64,000 bases of DNA from the NCBI RefSeq assembly GCF_004332295.1, contig NZ_RXLP01000026.1, positions 146,073-210,072 of the forward strand. Direction: 5' to 3'. Shown here in pieces: positions 34,020-42,887 of this stretch; position 1 is the stretch's first letter, and each line of letters starts with the position of its first letter. Source of the stretch: Alloscardovia theropitheci (GTDB lineage Bacteria; Actinomycetota; Actinomycetes; Actinomycetales; Bifidobacteriaceae). The notes below the pieces were generated by a model. It saw nothing but the letters and a program-made list of their open reading frames with translations, ran no database searches and was not told where the DNA came from. Position numbers and translations under genes: made by a program.

Positions 34020-34712
34020 TTAATGCTGACCATACACATTCTGATAACGGTCGTTAAGCTTATCAATATCTTGTTGAGGAATTGGGATAACTCCTCCGAG
34101 CATCTGTGCAGCCCATACAGTATGCGCCACTTCCTCGGTCATCGCAGCTGCTTTTACTGCTGATTCTGCATCCTTTCCGATGGTGAATGGTCCGTGATTT
34201 TGCATGAGAACAGCTGGAGATTTTGGATATTTCTTAAGAGTTTCTACTACTCCCTCTCCAATTGCTTCTGAACCAATGAGTCGGAATGGGCCGACAGGAA
34301 CTTCTCCTCCGAATTCATCACCCATCATTGTGAGCGCGCAAGGTATGTTCTTGCCAGTTGCAGCCCATGCTGTCGCATATGTGGAATGTGTATGGACTAC
34401 ACCATAAACATCAGGCATATGACGATAAATATAGCAATGCGAAGCCGTATCCGATGAAGGAGAAGCAGCCCCATCAACTACATTGCCATCAAGATCGCAC
34501 ACGACCATGCTGGCAGGTGTGAGATATTCATAGCGAAGTCCTGATGGCTTAATGACCATCAAATCAGCTGTCTTCAAGCGTTGGGAAACATTACCTGCAG
34601 TCCATACAACAAGATTCCATTTAAGAAGTTGATCGTGCAAACTTGCTACGATTTCTCGTACTTGCTTAACTTCCGCACGAGTTTCCTCAGAATAATCTGC
34701 TAAAGTAGCCAT
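34020..34712 (-). CDS. araD: L-ribulose-5-phosphate 4-epimerase
   Basis: A 230-residue class II aldolase-fold enzyme making D-xylulose 5-phosphate, which enters the bifid shunt. HTHSTYATAWA supplies zinc-binding histidines, and QNHGPFTIG is a conserved phrase. AAGGAG precedes the ATG. It lies between araB and araA. Confidence 0.96.
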   Translation of the reverse strand: MATLADYSEETRAEVKQVREIVASLHDQLLKWNLVVWTAGNVSQRLKTADLMVIKPSGLRYEYLTPASMVVCDLDGNVVDGAASPSSDTASHCYIYRHMPDVYGVVHTHSTYATAWAATGKNIPCALTMMGDEFGGEVPVGPFRLIGSEAIGEGVVETLKKYPKSPAVLMQNHGPFTIGKDAESAVKAAAMTEEVAHTVWAAQMLGGVIPIPQQDIDKLNDRYQNVYGQH

Positions 34713-34774
34713 CTTTTCTCCTTATAATTAAAAGCGATTTAAAAATTTGCAAGTTATGGATGTTATGTCGAAAC

Positions 34775-36385
34775 TTATCGTGATTCTATATCAATTGATT
34801 CCACGGCAGCTTTCTCAATACTAAGTCCTTGCTTAAATCGAGCAAAGAAGTCTTCAAAGCCCTTTACATCAGTATCAATTGGCTGCTCAGTGGAATACTG
34901 CGCATCCGCAAATACACGCGAATCAAGATACTCGTCAAGTAATTGATCTGAATGTGCTGTGTAGTCAGCGAGAACTGCCATGCCCCATGCTCCACCTTCA
35001 GACGCAGTACTCATAACACGTATAGGAGTATTAAATGCTGCAGCCAAAATTCGCTGGGCTACCACTGGAGTCGTAAAGATACCTCCATGACCAACGAGTG
35101 AATCCACCTGCACTCCTTCATCGTGCGTCAGCACGTCCATTCCCACTTTTACTGGAGCAAACGCTGAGAAGAGCTGCGCACGCATAAAGTTTCCAAGTGT
35201 CATAGATGATTGAGGTCCGCGCGCAAATACAGGACGACCTTCTTCTAGACCCACCAGGAATTCACCAGAGTAGAAGCAATAATTAAGCAACCCACCTGCA
35301 TGAGCATCAGTACTAGGATCAATTGCAGCATTAAAAAGAACTGAGAAGAGCTGCGCATCTGACATCTCAATACCAGCGGCTGTAACAAATTGACGGAACA
35401 ACCCCACCCACGCATTGAGGTCCGAGGTGAAATTATTCGCGTGAGACATGCCTGCCAAATCACCTGCTGGTGTCGTGACCACATCAATTTCAGGATGCAA
35501 CCCCTTAAGCTTGTGCTCAAGCACAACCATAGCAAAGATCGACGTTCCAGCTGAGACATTTCCTGTACGTACTCGTACAGAATTCGTTGCTACCATACCC
35601 GTTCCAGCATCGCCTTCAGGTGGAGCAAGCACAGATCCTGCTTGCAATGTGCCTGTCGGGTCGAGAAGCTTTGCACCTTTATCTGTAAGAACCCCGGCCT
35701 CTTGTCCTGCTACAAGAACTTGTGGCAATATTTCGCGAATGCTCCATGGCTGTGAACTCACTTCTGGCAAACTCTCGAACTTTCTCAAGAGCTCCTCTTC
35801 ATACTGATGAGTATGAGGATCAATTGGGAACATTCCCGATGCATCGCCAATGCCAAGAACCTTTTCCCCTGTCAATTGCCAGTGCACATATCCGGCAAGA
35901 GTTGTCACAAAGTTCAGGGACGATACGTGCTCCTCTTGATTGAGTATTGCCTGATAAATGTGGGCGATAGACCAGCGCTGTGGGATGTTATATTGGAAAA
36001 GCTCAGATAACTTCTCATGTGCTTCTTGAGTATTCGTATTTCTCCAAGTACGAAATGGCACGAGTAAATTATCATCGGCATCAAATGCAAGATACCCATG
36101 CATCATTGCGGAAAAACCCATACGCGCTATATGAGTCAGCTTAACTCCATAGTCTTTCTCGACATTGCTAGCCAACTTTGCGTATGCATCACGAACGCCT
36201 TCCCACACTTCGTCGAGAGTATACGTCCATAAGCCGTTATCCAGATGATTTTCCCATGCATGATCCCCCTGAGCAAGTGTCTGATAGTTCTCATCTATAA
36301 GAACTGCTTTGATACGAGTCGAACCGAACTCGATACCGAGAGAAGTGTTGCCTTGAGCGATAGCTTCTGTTTGCGTCTGTACCAT
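34775..36385 (-). CDS. araB: L-ribulokinase (FGGY family)
   Basis: A 536-residue sugar kinase that phosphorylates L-ribulose. The N-terminal phosphate motif is SLGIEFGSTRIKAVLIDENY and the C-terminal lobe has GGGAWGMAVLADY-type sequence. GGAGTGAG precedes the ATG. First gene of the operon, with a LacI-type operator in its promoter. Confidence 0.93.
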   Translation of the reverse strand: MVQTQTEAIAQGNTSLGIEFGSTRIKAVLIDENYQTLAQGDHAWENHLDNGLWTYTLDEVWEGVRDAYAKLASNVEKDYGVKLTHIARMGFSAMMHGYLAFDADDNLLVPFRTWRNTNTQEAHEKLSELFQYNIPQRWSIAHIYQAILNQEEHVSSLNFVTTLAGYVHWQLTGEKVLGIGDASGMFPIDPHTHQYEEELLRKFESLPEVSSQPWSIREILPQVLVAGQEAGVLTDKGAKLLDPTGTLQAGSVLAPPEGDAGTGMVATNSVRVRTGNVSAGTSIFAMVVLEHKLKGLHPEIDVVTTPAGDLAGMSHANNFTSDLNAWVGLFRQFVTAAGIEMSDAQLFSVLFNAAIDPSTDAHAGGLLNYCFYSGEFLVGLEEGRPVFARGPQSSMTLGNFMRAQLFSAFAPVKVGMDVLTHDEGVQVDSLVGHGGIFTTPVVAQRILAAAFNTPIRVMSTASEGGAWGMAVLADYTAHSDQLLDEYLDSRVFADAQYSTEQPIDTDVKGFEDFFARFKQGLSIEKAAVESIDIESR

Positions 36386-36476
36386 TTCTCACTCCATTGT
36401 GTCAGTTGTCGTGTTAGTTGTCATGGTAAGGTTATTGCCTATTCTGTTATGCTCAGTATGAGCATCATTTCCATTT

Positions 36477-36533
36477 ATGTGAACGTTCACATTTCTTACA
36501 TTCAATTATACACTGAATTCATACGCTACTCAA
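36477..36533 (-). promoter_or_regulatory. araBDA promoter with LacI-family operator
   Basis: Reading leftward: TTGAGT (36533-36528), 17 bases, TATAAT (36510-36505). Transcription should begin near 36498. The palindrome ATGTGAACGTTCACAT (36477-36492) lies just after the start, at about +6 to +21, where a bound LacI-type repressor would block transcription. A second palindrome, ATGCTCAGTATGAGCAT (36449-36465), follows in the leader and could be another operator or a hairpin. Confidence 0.85.
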
Positions 36534-36597
36534 ATTTAACATCGTTGAAACTGCCTGCAGCACTAGTTTTACTAGTACAAAACTCCGTCACCGAGTC

Positions 36598-37707
36598 TTA
36601 TCGTTCCTGGCGTGTCGATTCACGAATAACGAGCTGAGGCTCTACAAGATACATGTAAGAAAATTCGCGGGAGACAATCGGTTCGGGTTGCATCTCATAT
36701 GCTTCGTTATTAATCACTGGCTTATAGCTGAGCATATCTAATACGAGTCGCATAGCTACAGAACCAACTTTTTCGTACTGAGGGTTGACCGTTGTCATCG
36801 CTGGCATTAAACTTTCCGTACCCGGCATATCGTCATAGCCAACAATGCTGACATCCTTCGGTATATCAAGCCCCGCTTCTTGAACGGCTCGATATGCCCC
36901 CATCCCCAGTAAATCATTTGCTGTCCAAATTGTACAGTTTTTAAGATGATCAGAGCCAACTTCTTTAATTAATCGCGAAAGATGCTCGTAGCTTTTGCTA
37001 CTTACCCAATCATCGGCATCTATTATATCCACGCTCAACCCATGTAGCTTGCAAGCCCGCTCACATGCACTACGACGAGTATAAGCATCACGCCATTGCT
37101 CAGGGCCATTGATGTAATACACGTGACGTATGCCAGCATGCTTAAGCCGCGAAGCAATATCGCTACTCACCTGTGATTGATCAGTGCACACGAATTTAAT
37201 TTTTTCTTCGTCGAACCCTCTGCTGTCTAAGCTTTGAATACCTTCGGGCGCCGTAATAAGCACGCGAGGAACACGGCTATCAGGTTGGGCAGCAAGCGTA
37301 AGCATATTTTCTGTTGGTGCAACGATGACCATCGCCTCCACACCCAATTGGATAAAGCTCTGCTCTATTTGCGCAAAATCATTGCGTGAAAGATGCGCTT
37401 CATCAACAGTTGCAAGCGATACGAATAAACCATGATCTCTCGCCATCTTTTCAATAGCGGCAAGAGTAAGCAATGGGCCTGCATATTGAGTTTGCGATGC
37501 AATGACACCAATCATTCGCGTTCGTTGCGTTTTCAATGTCTGCGCCGACAATGATGGATGATAATCAAGTGTTTCAATCGCATCTAAAACCCTTCGACGC
37601 GTTTCCTCGCGAACAGAAGAAGAATTATTGATCACTCTCGAAATAGTTTGGTACGATACACCCGCAGCGTGAGCCACGTCAACAATCGAAACCTTCTTTT
37701 TACTCAT
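36598..37707 (-). CDS. LacI-family regulator of arabinose genes
   Basis: A 369-residue protein. Residues 5-25 carry the LacI helix-turn-helix (VSIVDVAHAAGVSYQTISRVINNS), followed by the hinge helix and a periplasmic-binding-like sensor domain (WTANDLLGMGAYRAVQEAGLDIP, then SIVGYDDMPGTESL). It lies directly upstream of araB in the same direction, and the operator is in between, so it most likely represses araBDA until arabinose or a derivative binds. Confidence 0.9.
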   Translation of the reverse strand: MSKKKVSIVDVAHAAGVSYQTISRVINNSSSVREETRRRVLDAIETLDYHPSLSAQTLKTQRTRMIGVIASQTQYAGPLLTLAAIEKMARDHGLFVSLATVDEAHLSRNDFAQIEQSFIQLGVEAMVIVAPTENMLTLAAQPDSRVPRVLITAPEGIQSLDSRGFDEEKIKFVCTDQSQVSSDIASRLKHAGIRHVYYINGPEQWRDAYTRRSACERACKLHGLSVDIIDADDWVSSKSYEHLSRLIKEVGSDHLKNCTIWTANDLLGMGAYRAVQEAGLDIPKDVSIVGYDDMPGTESLMPAMTTVNPQYEKVGSVAMRLVLDMLSYKPVINNEAYEMQPEPIVSREFSYMYLVEPQLVIRESTRQER

Positions 37708-37787
37708 ACGTCCAGTGTATTACACATATCTTAGCTTGTAAGACGTTTCGCACAGCAACAGCATTACAGAAGTTGCCAATACAATAG

Positions 37788-38516
37788 TTACGTCAAGTTC
37801 CAGCTAACTCGATGATACTCAGTAGTCCCAAAATCCTTAATTGCTTGACGATGTTGAGCAGATCCATATCCCTTATTTTTGTCCCAACCATACGCCAACC
37901 ATTGAGGGTTTTCTTGTGCTAGATGAGACATAAAAGTATCACGATGCACTTTGGCATACACAGAGGCTGCTGCAACACTAGCACACTTTTGATCACCTTT
38001 TACTAAAGTATACACACGTGGAATAATCGGGATATCTGGCGACTCGAAAGTGCCAATCACTGGTGAGATATAATCATGTGGACCATCAAGAATAACTGCT
38101 ACACGCGTTCGTGGCATAAAATGTTCCCGATCGTTTTCGATAAGGAAATGCTCAATTTTATACAGAGCACGTAATGCCGCGATTCCCAGACAATAGCTAA
38201 TTCCCCATTCGTCGATTTCATTATTTGACGATGAGCCCACATTTATAGCATCAGCCCATTGCTTAACTGGATCTATAAGCGACTCTCGTCTTTTCGCAGT
38301 AAGCAGCTTCGAATCTTTAAGCCCTTGAGGGATAGTATCACTACCGATATGATCAGCTCGAAATGCTGCAGCGCCTAATGTTACTGGACCAGCAAGGCAT
38401 CCACGCCCTACCTCATCTATACCAATTATCCATTGAGCACCTTGATCAACAATCTGCGATTCTAATTCCCATGTCGGAATAATTGTAGAGGTTGATGTAG
38501 CTTTTCGCGTAGGCAT
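37788..38516 (-). CDS. rnhB: ribonuclease HII
   Basis: A 242-residue enzyme that removes ribonucleotides from DNA-RNA hybrids. WIIGIDEVGRGCLAGPVTLGA carries the first catalytic Asp-Glu pair; ILDGPHDY and AAASVYAKVHRD provide the remaining conserved residues. Its start overlaps the lepB stop (TAATG), so the two are co-translated. Confidence 0.95.
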   Translation of the reverse strand: MPTRKATSTSTIIPTWELESQIVDQGAQWIIGIDEVGRGCLAGPVTLGAAAFRADHIGSDTIPQGLKDSKLLTAKRRESLIDPVKQWADAINVGSSSNNEIDEWGISYCLGIAALRALYKIEHFLIENDREHFMPRTRVAVILDGPHDYISPVIGTFESPDIPIIPRVYTLVKGDQKCASVAAASVYAKVHRDTFMSHLAQENPQWLAYGWDKNKGYGSAQHRQAIKDFGTTEYHRVSWNLT

Positions 38517-39214
38517 TATAAGCCCGCACTTTCGAATGCTGATCTACCCGAATTAAGTAGCGACCAGTCAGAAATTGGCCAGAAGACAGCAAGTCCCACA
38601 CCTGTTACCGAGCTTATGCGCACACATCCAGAGTTTCCATCGTTCATATGGAATCGGGAATCCGCAGAATTCGAACGATTATCGCCCATAACAAAAATGC
38701 TATCGTTTGGTACAGTAACAGAAAATGCTTGATCAGATGGCTGAACCCCCGGCTTGAGATACGACGACTCATCAATAGCTTTACCATTAACAGTTACCGG
38801 AGCCCCATTGCCTTGCGAAGCAACAACGTCCCCCGGCATACCAATTAAACGCTTAACGAGATGCTCCTCGCCGTTATTATAGCCAAAACCGTGGGTAGCG
38901 TTTGCAGCGCTCTCAATATCTTGCACAGAAAGCCAATGTGCATCATCAGCAAACACCACAACGTCGCCGCGTTTGAGAGTTTGAGCATTGATATTCACGT
39001 TCCACGTAATAATACGGTCTCCCACCATCAGGGTATTTTCCATCGAACCTGATGGAATAATAAAAAGTCCAAAAACAAGAAAACGAAGAACAAGAAGTAT
39101 CGCCAAAGGCATCACGAAATAAACCGTTGTATCAAGTAAACCAAGCATTGCTTGACTACTACGTGAACGAATCCTTTTGCCTGAATCATGTCGAGGAATA
39201 TGACGGTCGCTCAT
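38516..39214 (-). CDS. lepB: signal peptidase I
   Basis: A 232-residue membrane peptidase from ATG 39214, where AAGGAC precedes it; an upstream ATG at 39277 has no such support. One N-terminal membrane helix is followed by the catalytic Ser in IPSGSMENTLMVGD and Lys in VKRLIGMPGD, and a GDNRSNSADSR box. It removes signal peptides from secreted proteins at the outer face of the membrane. Confidence 0.95.
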   Translation of the reverse strand: MSDRHIPRHDSGKRIRSRSSQAMLGLLDTTVYFVMPLAILLVLRFLVFGLFIIPSGSMENTLMVGDRIITWNVNINAQTLKRGDVVVFADDAHWLSVQDIESAANATHGFGYNNGEEHLVKRLIGMPGDVVASQGNGAPVTVNGKAIDESSYLKPGVQPSDQAFSVTVPNDSIFVMGDNRSNSADSRFHMNDGNSGCVRISSVTGVGLAVFWPISDWSLLNSGRSAFESAGL

Positions 39215-39299
39215 AGGTAAGTCCTTACCTTTTATGGGGTTATGCGTTTTGTACAGTGTATGCTTAATTCTCTTCACGCACGCATTTACTAGGTATAAA

Positions 39300-39327
39300 G
39301 AAACCCGAGACAGACGCCTCGGGTTTC
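39300..39327 (-). terminator. rplS terminator
   Basis: GAAACCCGAG and CTCGGGTTTC form a 10-bp stem with an 8-base loop just beyond the rplS stop. Read leftward it is followed by TTTATACC. Confidence 0.88.
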
Positions 39328-39340
39328 AACGCATAACTAT

Positions 39341-39703
39341 TTACTTAGCAGAGTTGTCGCGGCGTTCAGCAATACGAGCAGCCTTACCACGCAAATTGCG
39401 CAAGTAGTAAAGCTTTGCACGACGTACCTTACCCTTACGTACCAATTCAATAGAATCGATAGATGGGGAATGCAATGGGAAACGACGCTCTACACCTACA
39501 CCGAAGGAAATCTTACGAACCATGAAGGTCTCGCGCAAGCCCGCACCCTGGCGTGCAATTACTACACCCTGGAATGCCTGAATACGAGAGTTGTTACCTT
39601 CCTGAATCTTTACGTTTACCTTAACGGTATCGCCAGGACGGAACTGAGGAATGGAATCCTCAGCCTTAAGCTGCTTAGCTTCAAAAGCTTCAATAGCGTT
39701 CAT
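39341..39703 (-). CDS. rplS: 50S ribosomal protein L19
   Basis: A 120-residue ribosomal protein; start [13 protein letters not shown] at 39703 with GAGG upstream, matching bifidobacterial L19 (an in-frame upstream ATG lacks support). [16 protein letters not shown] and the basic [24 protein letters not shown] tail are diagnostic. It lies at the 30S-50S interface. Confidence 0.97.
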   Translation of the reverse strand: MNAIEAFEAKQLKAEDSIPQFRPGDTVKVNVKIQEGNNSRIQAFQGVVIARQGAGLRETFMVRKISFGVGVERRFPLHSPSIDSIELVRKGKVRRAKLYYLRNLRGKAARIAERRDNSAK

Positions 39704-39905
39704 GCTAATCCTCATACGCCGCCACATATCAGCGTTAAGTCGGGGAATTCGTCAATTCAATTGATACCTACGAATTCCACTATTTTCTCCGTGAGTTTGC
39801 CCACGGAGGTACCAGTCTGCCTCGCCTCATGAACGCGGACTAGACCTAATGAGTAGCATATCTATGTGGCAATATCCTACTCGGCACGTGCAAGTCTTAA
39901 TTATA
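39704..39905 (-). promoter_or_regulatory. rplS leader with hairpins
   Basis: Two perfect stems lie in the leader: CTCCGTG/CACGGAG (39787-39808) and GGAATTCGT/ACGAATTCC (39744-39778). A TATAAT box on the minus strand lies at 39905-39900, giving a leader of about 190 bases. Ribosomal protein leaders often bind their own product; whether this one does is unknown. The 100 bases left up to 40016 hold nothing else. Confidence 0.5.
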
Positions 39906-40016
39906 CAAGGAGCACTATAGAAACGAATAATGCATGAACGCACATCTTCTATAGCTGTTCATAGCTGTTCACAACTCCTCGTATCTCATTAAGCATTACT
40001 GAGCCATAGTTTATCC

Positions 40017-40796
40017 CTATTTCTTGCCGCTAACAGCACCGCCTGCGCCAGAAGCGCCTCCAATTGCAATAAAGAGATCGAAAACTGCGACAATCGCTGT
40101 ATACCATTCATATGAAGCATCAACATCGCCACGCTCTGAAAAATTCTTCATAGTCGTCAAATCCATAGCGAACGAGAAAACACTAATCACACATAAAATT
40201 GCTGATAAAACAAAAATGCCCGGTTTGAAAGTTGAGAAAAACAGCGATAACAGCCAAAACGGAATGATTGATACCGGAGTAATAATAGCGATAATCGGAA
40301 TTATTCCCTTCACATGACGCGATAACAGGTCTATTGAAAAAATCCCAACAAATCCAGTAATAGCAAACGGAATAACGACGAATGCGATATCGTTGAGTTC
40401 ATGATCACCAGCAGATAAGGCGCCAAAGAATGATGCAAGGGCAATATCCAAAAGTACCCCAACAACCCACACTCTTGCTCTACTTGAAGTATTTTTGGTA
40501 ATCGTTGAGCACCAACCAAAAATAAAGATAAAAATTGCTGCAAAGAAAGCATACATACAAGCAAAAATTCGCATATCCTCGTTGGCCTGTCCGCCAAATT
40601 GCATGCAAAAAGCTAAATTTGCGCAGTATGCAATGGTGCAAAGAATGAGCAGCATAAGAAATTTTGTTTTAGCGCCTTTTAGCGTATAGACTTTATCTCC
40701 ATCTGCAGCTTTCCGAATTCCCTTGCCGAAAATAGACATGCAGTATCCAGCAGGAAAACCTGTCACTTTTTCTCGTTCAGTAAGGCTTCTCTTCAT
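40017..40796 (-). CDS. polytopic membrane protein next to WXG locus
   Basis: A 259-residue protein with AGGGGAGA upstream and about seven membrane helices after a short N-terminal cytosolic part (KRSLTEREKVTGFPAGYCM). No family recognised. It is 75 bases downstream of the WXG-type effector gene and in the same direction. It may be the immunity protein or a secretion partner; this is inferred from position only. Confidence 0.65.
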   Translation of the reverse strand: MKRSLTEREKVTGFPAGYCMSIFGKGIRKAADGDKVYTLKGAKTKFLMLLILCTIAYCANLAFCMQFGGQANEDMRIFACMYAFFAAIFIFIFGWCSTITKNTSSRARVWVVGVLLDIALASFFGALSAGDHELNDIAFVVIPFAITGFVGIFSIDLLSRHVKGIIPIIAIITPVSIIPFWLLSLFFSTFKPGIFVLSAILCVISVFSFAMDLTTMKNFSERGDVDASYEWYTAIVAVFDLFIAIGGASGAGGAVSGKK

Positions 40797-40870
40797 ACTT
40801 CTCCCCTATTTTCTTCTATATTTTCTTCCACAGACTTTCTTAGCTAGTCTCTCTTACTCAGCGCTCTTGC

Positions 40871-42316
40871 CTAGTCTTTCTTAAATGCTTCAATTTTTGA
40901 TGCCAAATCTGAGACAGCTCCGAAATCGCCAGAAAGGCCCGGGAAAGCAACATGGACTGTATTAAGAGTTGTCGAAATCGCATCTGCTCCGCTAGCTTGT
41001 GTAGGAGATTGTTTTACGAAGTTCTCATACATATCATTAAGTGTTGAAGCTGAGTCATGTGCGAATGAAAATGTTTTTTCTATATCATCAGCTGATTCCA
41101 AAGCACCATTCCATACGAATTTGAGGTTTTTAACCCCACCCTCGGCGAGTGCATCGCCTTTCACGATACCCGGCATCATGCTTTGGACCATATTACTACC
41201 CACACCGTGCTTGATAGCGCCTTTAGCAAGATACTGTGCCCCATCCTTAGTAACGACTTGATCACCAAAACCAAGAGCTTTCGCAAACAAGGCTTTACCC
41301 TTAGAGACTTCTTGTGCGTGTTTACCCACAGTAGTCACTGCTGATGCTTCTTTTGCAGCAGCTCCCGCTGCACGCACACTCTGGATTCCGGCAGCACCGG
41401 CTCCTACTCCTAGCAAGGACACAAGAACGTTGCCCGCAAATTCCCAGCCACTCATCTCACCATCTGCGTATTGTACCGCAGAATCTGTTAGTGAGATTAA
41501 CGATGTTCCTAATATAATCGCAGCAAATAGCCATCCAGGACCTGGGATAAAGATGCTCAATACGCCAACGATTGCGCCGAGCAGTTCTGATATTTTAACG
41601 ATTGTTTTCCATAAATCGCTATGGAAGAAATCGCCCACAGCCTTTTTCGTTTTCTCCCACAAACTCATAACTTTTATGCCAGCTTGACTCTGCGCGTTAC
41701 GAATTTTATTTGCTACATCTCGCGCAGCTTCATCATACCCAGCTTTTGCTACTCGTATTAACGATTTTGCCTTTTCTATCGTTGAGTCTAAATCCGCGAT
41801 CCCCTTGAGCAATTGTGTTGTCTGGTCTTGCACTTCTTGCAGAGACGACTTAATTTGTGAGGACTGCGTATCATCACAATTATTGCTCTTGCTGCGCAGT
41901 GTGCGCTCCCGACTGCGTGCATCAGTAAGCTGTGATTGTGCCGTTTTCTTTGCATTATATGCATCTATTGCATCTTGCAACGCTTTATCTGCCGAATTTT
42001 GCTGATTACGCATTTCTACAGACCATGAGTCAAGAGCAGAAGCTGCACTCTTCACACCATCATGAAGATTACCAATTTTAGTCGGGAAATCTCCCAACAT
42101 ATCAATAAAGGCTTTACCCGCTTCACTATTTAACATCGTTTGGGATCCGCTCGCCTGATTTTGAATACGCTTGAGCGATGTAGCTAATTCATACAGAGGA
42201 GTTACATATTTAGTCGTCAAATTAGATGATAATGTTTCAACCTCTTCTGGATTTCCTGGAACTGGATCTTCTGAATATCCAACAATCGCCCACTGTGAGT
42301 TGTCAGGTCGTGCCAT
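40871..42316 (-). CDS. putative T7SS-secreted protein with long WXG-like N-terminus
   Basis: A 481-residue protein, GAGAGAAAAA upstream. Residues 1-210 are helical and resemble the T7SS signal domain (SLKRIQNQASGSQTMLNSEAGKAFIDMLGDFPTKI, then coiled coil). Residues 215-330 are hydrophobic and Gly/Ala-rich with membrane-insertion-like helices (LLGAIVGVLSIFIPGPGWLFAAII). The C-terminal 130 residues have no known catalytic motif. The build is like actinobacterial T7SS effector proteins, and the small WXG-like gene upstream supports this. Confidence 0.7.
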   Translation of the reverse strand: MARPDNSQWAIVGYSEDPVPGNPEEVETLSSNLTTKYVTPLYELATSLKRIQNQASGSQTMLNSEAGKAFIDMLGDFPTKIGNLHDGVKSAASALDSWSVEMRNQQNSADKALQDAIDAYNAKKTAQSQLTDARSRERTLRSKSNNCDDTQSSQIKSSLQEVQDQTTQLLKGIADLDSTIEKAKSLIRVAKAGYDEAARDVANKIRNAQSQAGIKVMSLWEKTKKAVGDFFHSDLWKTIVKISELLGAIVGVLSIFIPGPGWLFAAIILGTSLISLTDSAVQYADGEMSGWEFAGNVLVSLLGVGAGAAGIQSVRAAGAAAKEASAVTTVGKHAQEVSKGKALFAKALGFGDQVVTKDGAQYLAKGAIKHGVGSNMVQSMMPGIVKGDALAEGGVKNLKFVWNGALESADDIEKTFSFAHDSASTLNDMYENFVKQSPTQASGADAISTTLNTVHVAFPGLSGDFGAVSDLASKIEAFKKD

Positions 42317-42441
42317 TATTTTTCTCTCTTCTCGATCCCTACATCATGTATAGATGACAGGAAAATTGGTTTAAATTCTGTTAAGTTCTGTAATTTTGCC
42401 AATCGCATTAAGCAGCCACACATCTGATGCTAAGTGTTAAA

Positions 42442-42726
42442 CTACTTTTCTTCTTGTTGTAAGCCAGATGCTATCTCATTATCAAGGTTTGTTGTTTCAT
42501 CCATAATAGTTTGCAGATATTGAGCAAGCTTCTGAGTATTTTCGGTTATTGTCGTACGTCGTTGATCTAATCCTTCAAAGAAATTCTCCATAGCGGAATT
42601 AACCTCTTTGCCTAATGAAGACGATGAAGTTTGTATCTTGGCCATCCCCTCTAGCAAGTTTGCTGAGTTATCAAGCCCATCGTGAAGCCCCGATAATTCT
42701 TCTTGCTTAACCACAAACTTATCCAT
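42442..42726 (-). CDS. WXG100/LXG-type small partner protein
   Basis: A 94-residue all-helical protein, AAGGAGG upstream. Two helices with a turn near residue 45 (MENFFEGLDQRR) resemble ESAT-6-like hairpins, though the W-x-G is replaced by F-x-G-L. It probably pairs with the larger protein downstream for export through a type VII apparatus, which is not in this window. Confidence 0.65.
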   Translation of the reverse strand: MDKFVVKQEELSGLHDGLDNSANLLEGMAKIQTSSSSLGKEVNSAMENFFEGLDQRRTTITENTQKLAQYLQTIMDETTNLDNEIASGLQQEEK

Positions 42727-42802
42727 TACGCCTCCTTCTAGTACGAGTCAATACCATGAAACTCATGTACCTATATCTTATAAGATTTTGTATAAACATA
42801 AC

Positions 42803-42845
42803 AAGACGGCGTGGGATGAACTCATCATTCCACGCCGTCTTTGCT
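42803..42845 (-). terminator. terminator between FAD oxidoreductase and WXG genes
   Basis: AAGACGGCGTGG and CCACGCCGTCTT form a 12-bp perfect stem with additional pairing in the loop (GATGA/TCATTC). T residues flank it on both sides in the respective directions. Lies at the end of the oxidoreductase gene. Confidence 0.85.
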
Positions 42846-42887
42846 TATTCAGCTTATTCAGCTTATTCACTTGTCATTCGTAAACTA

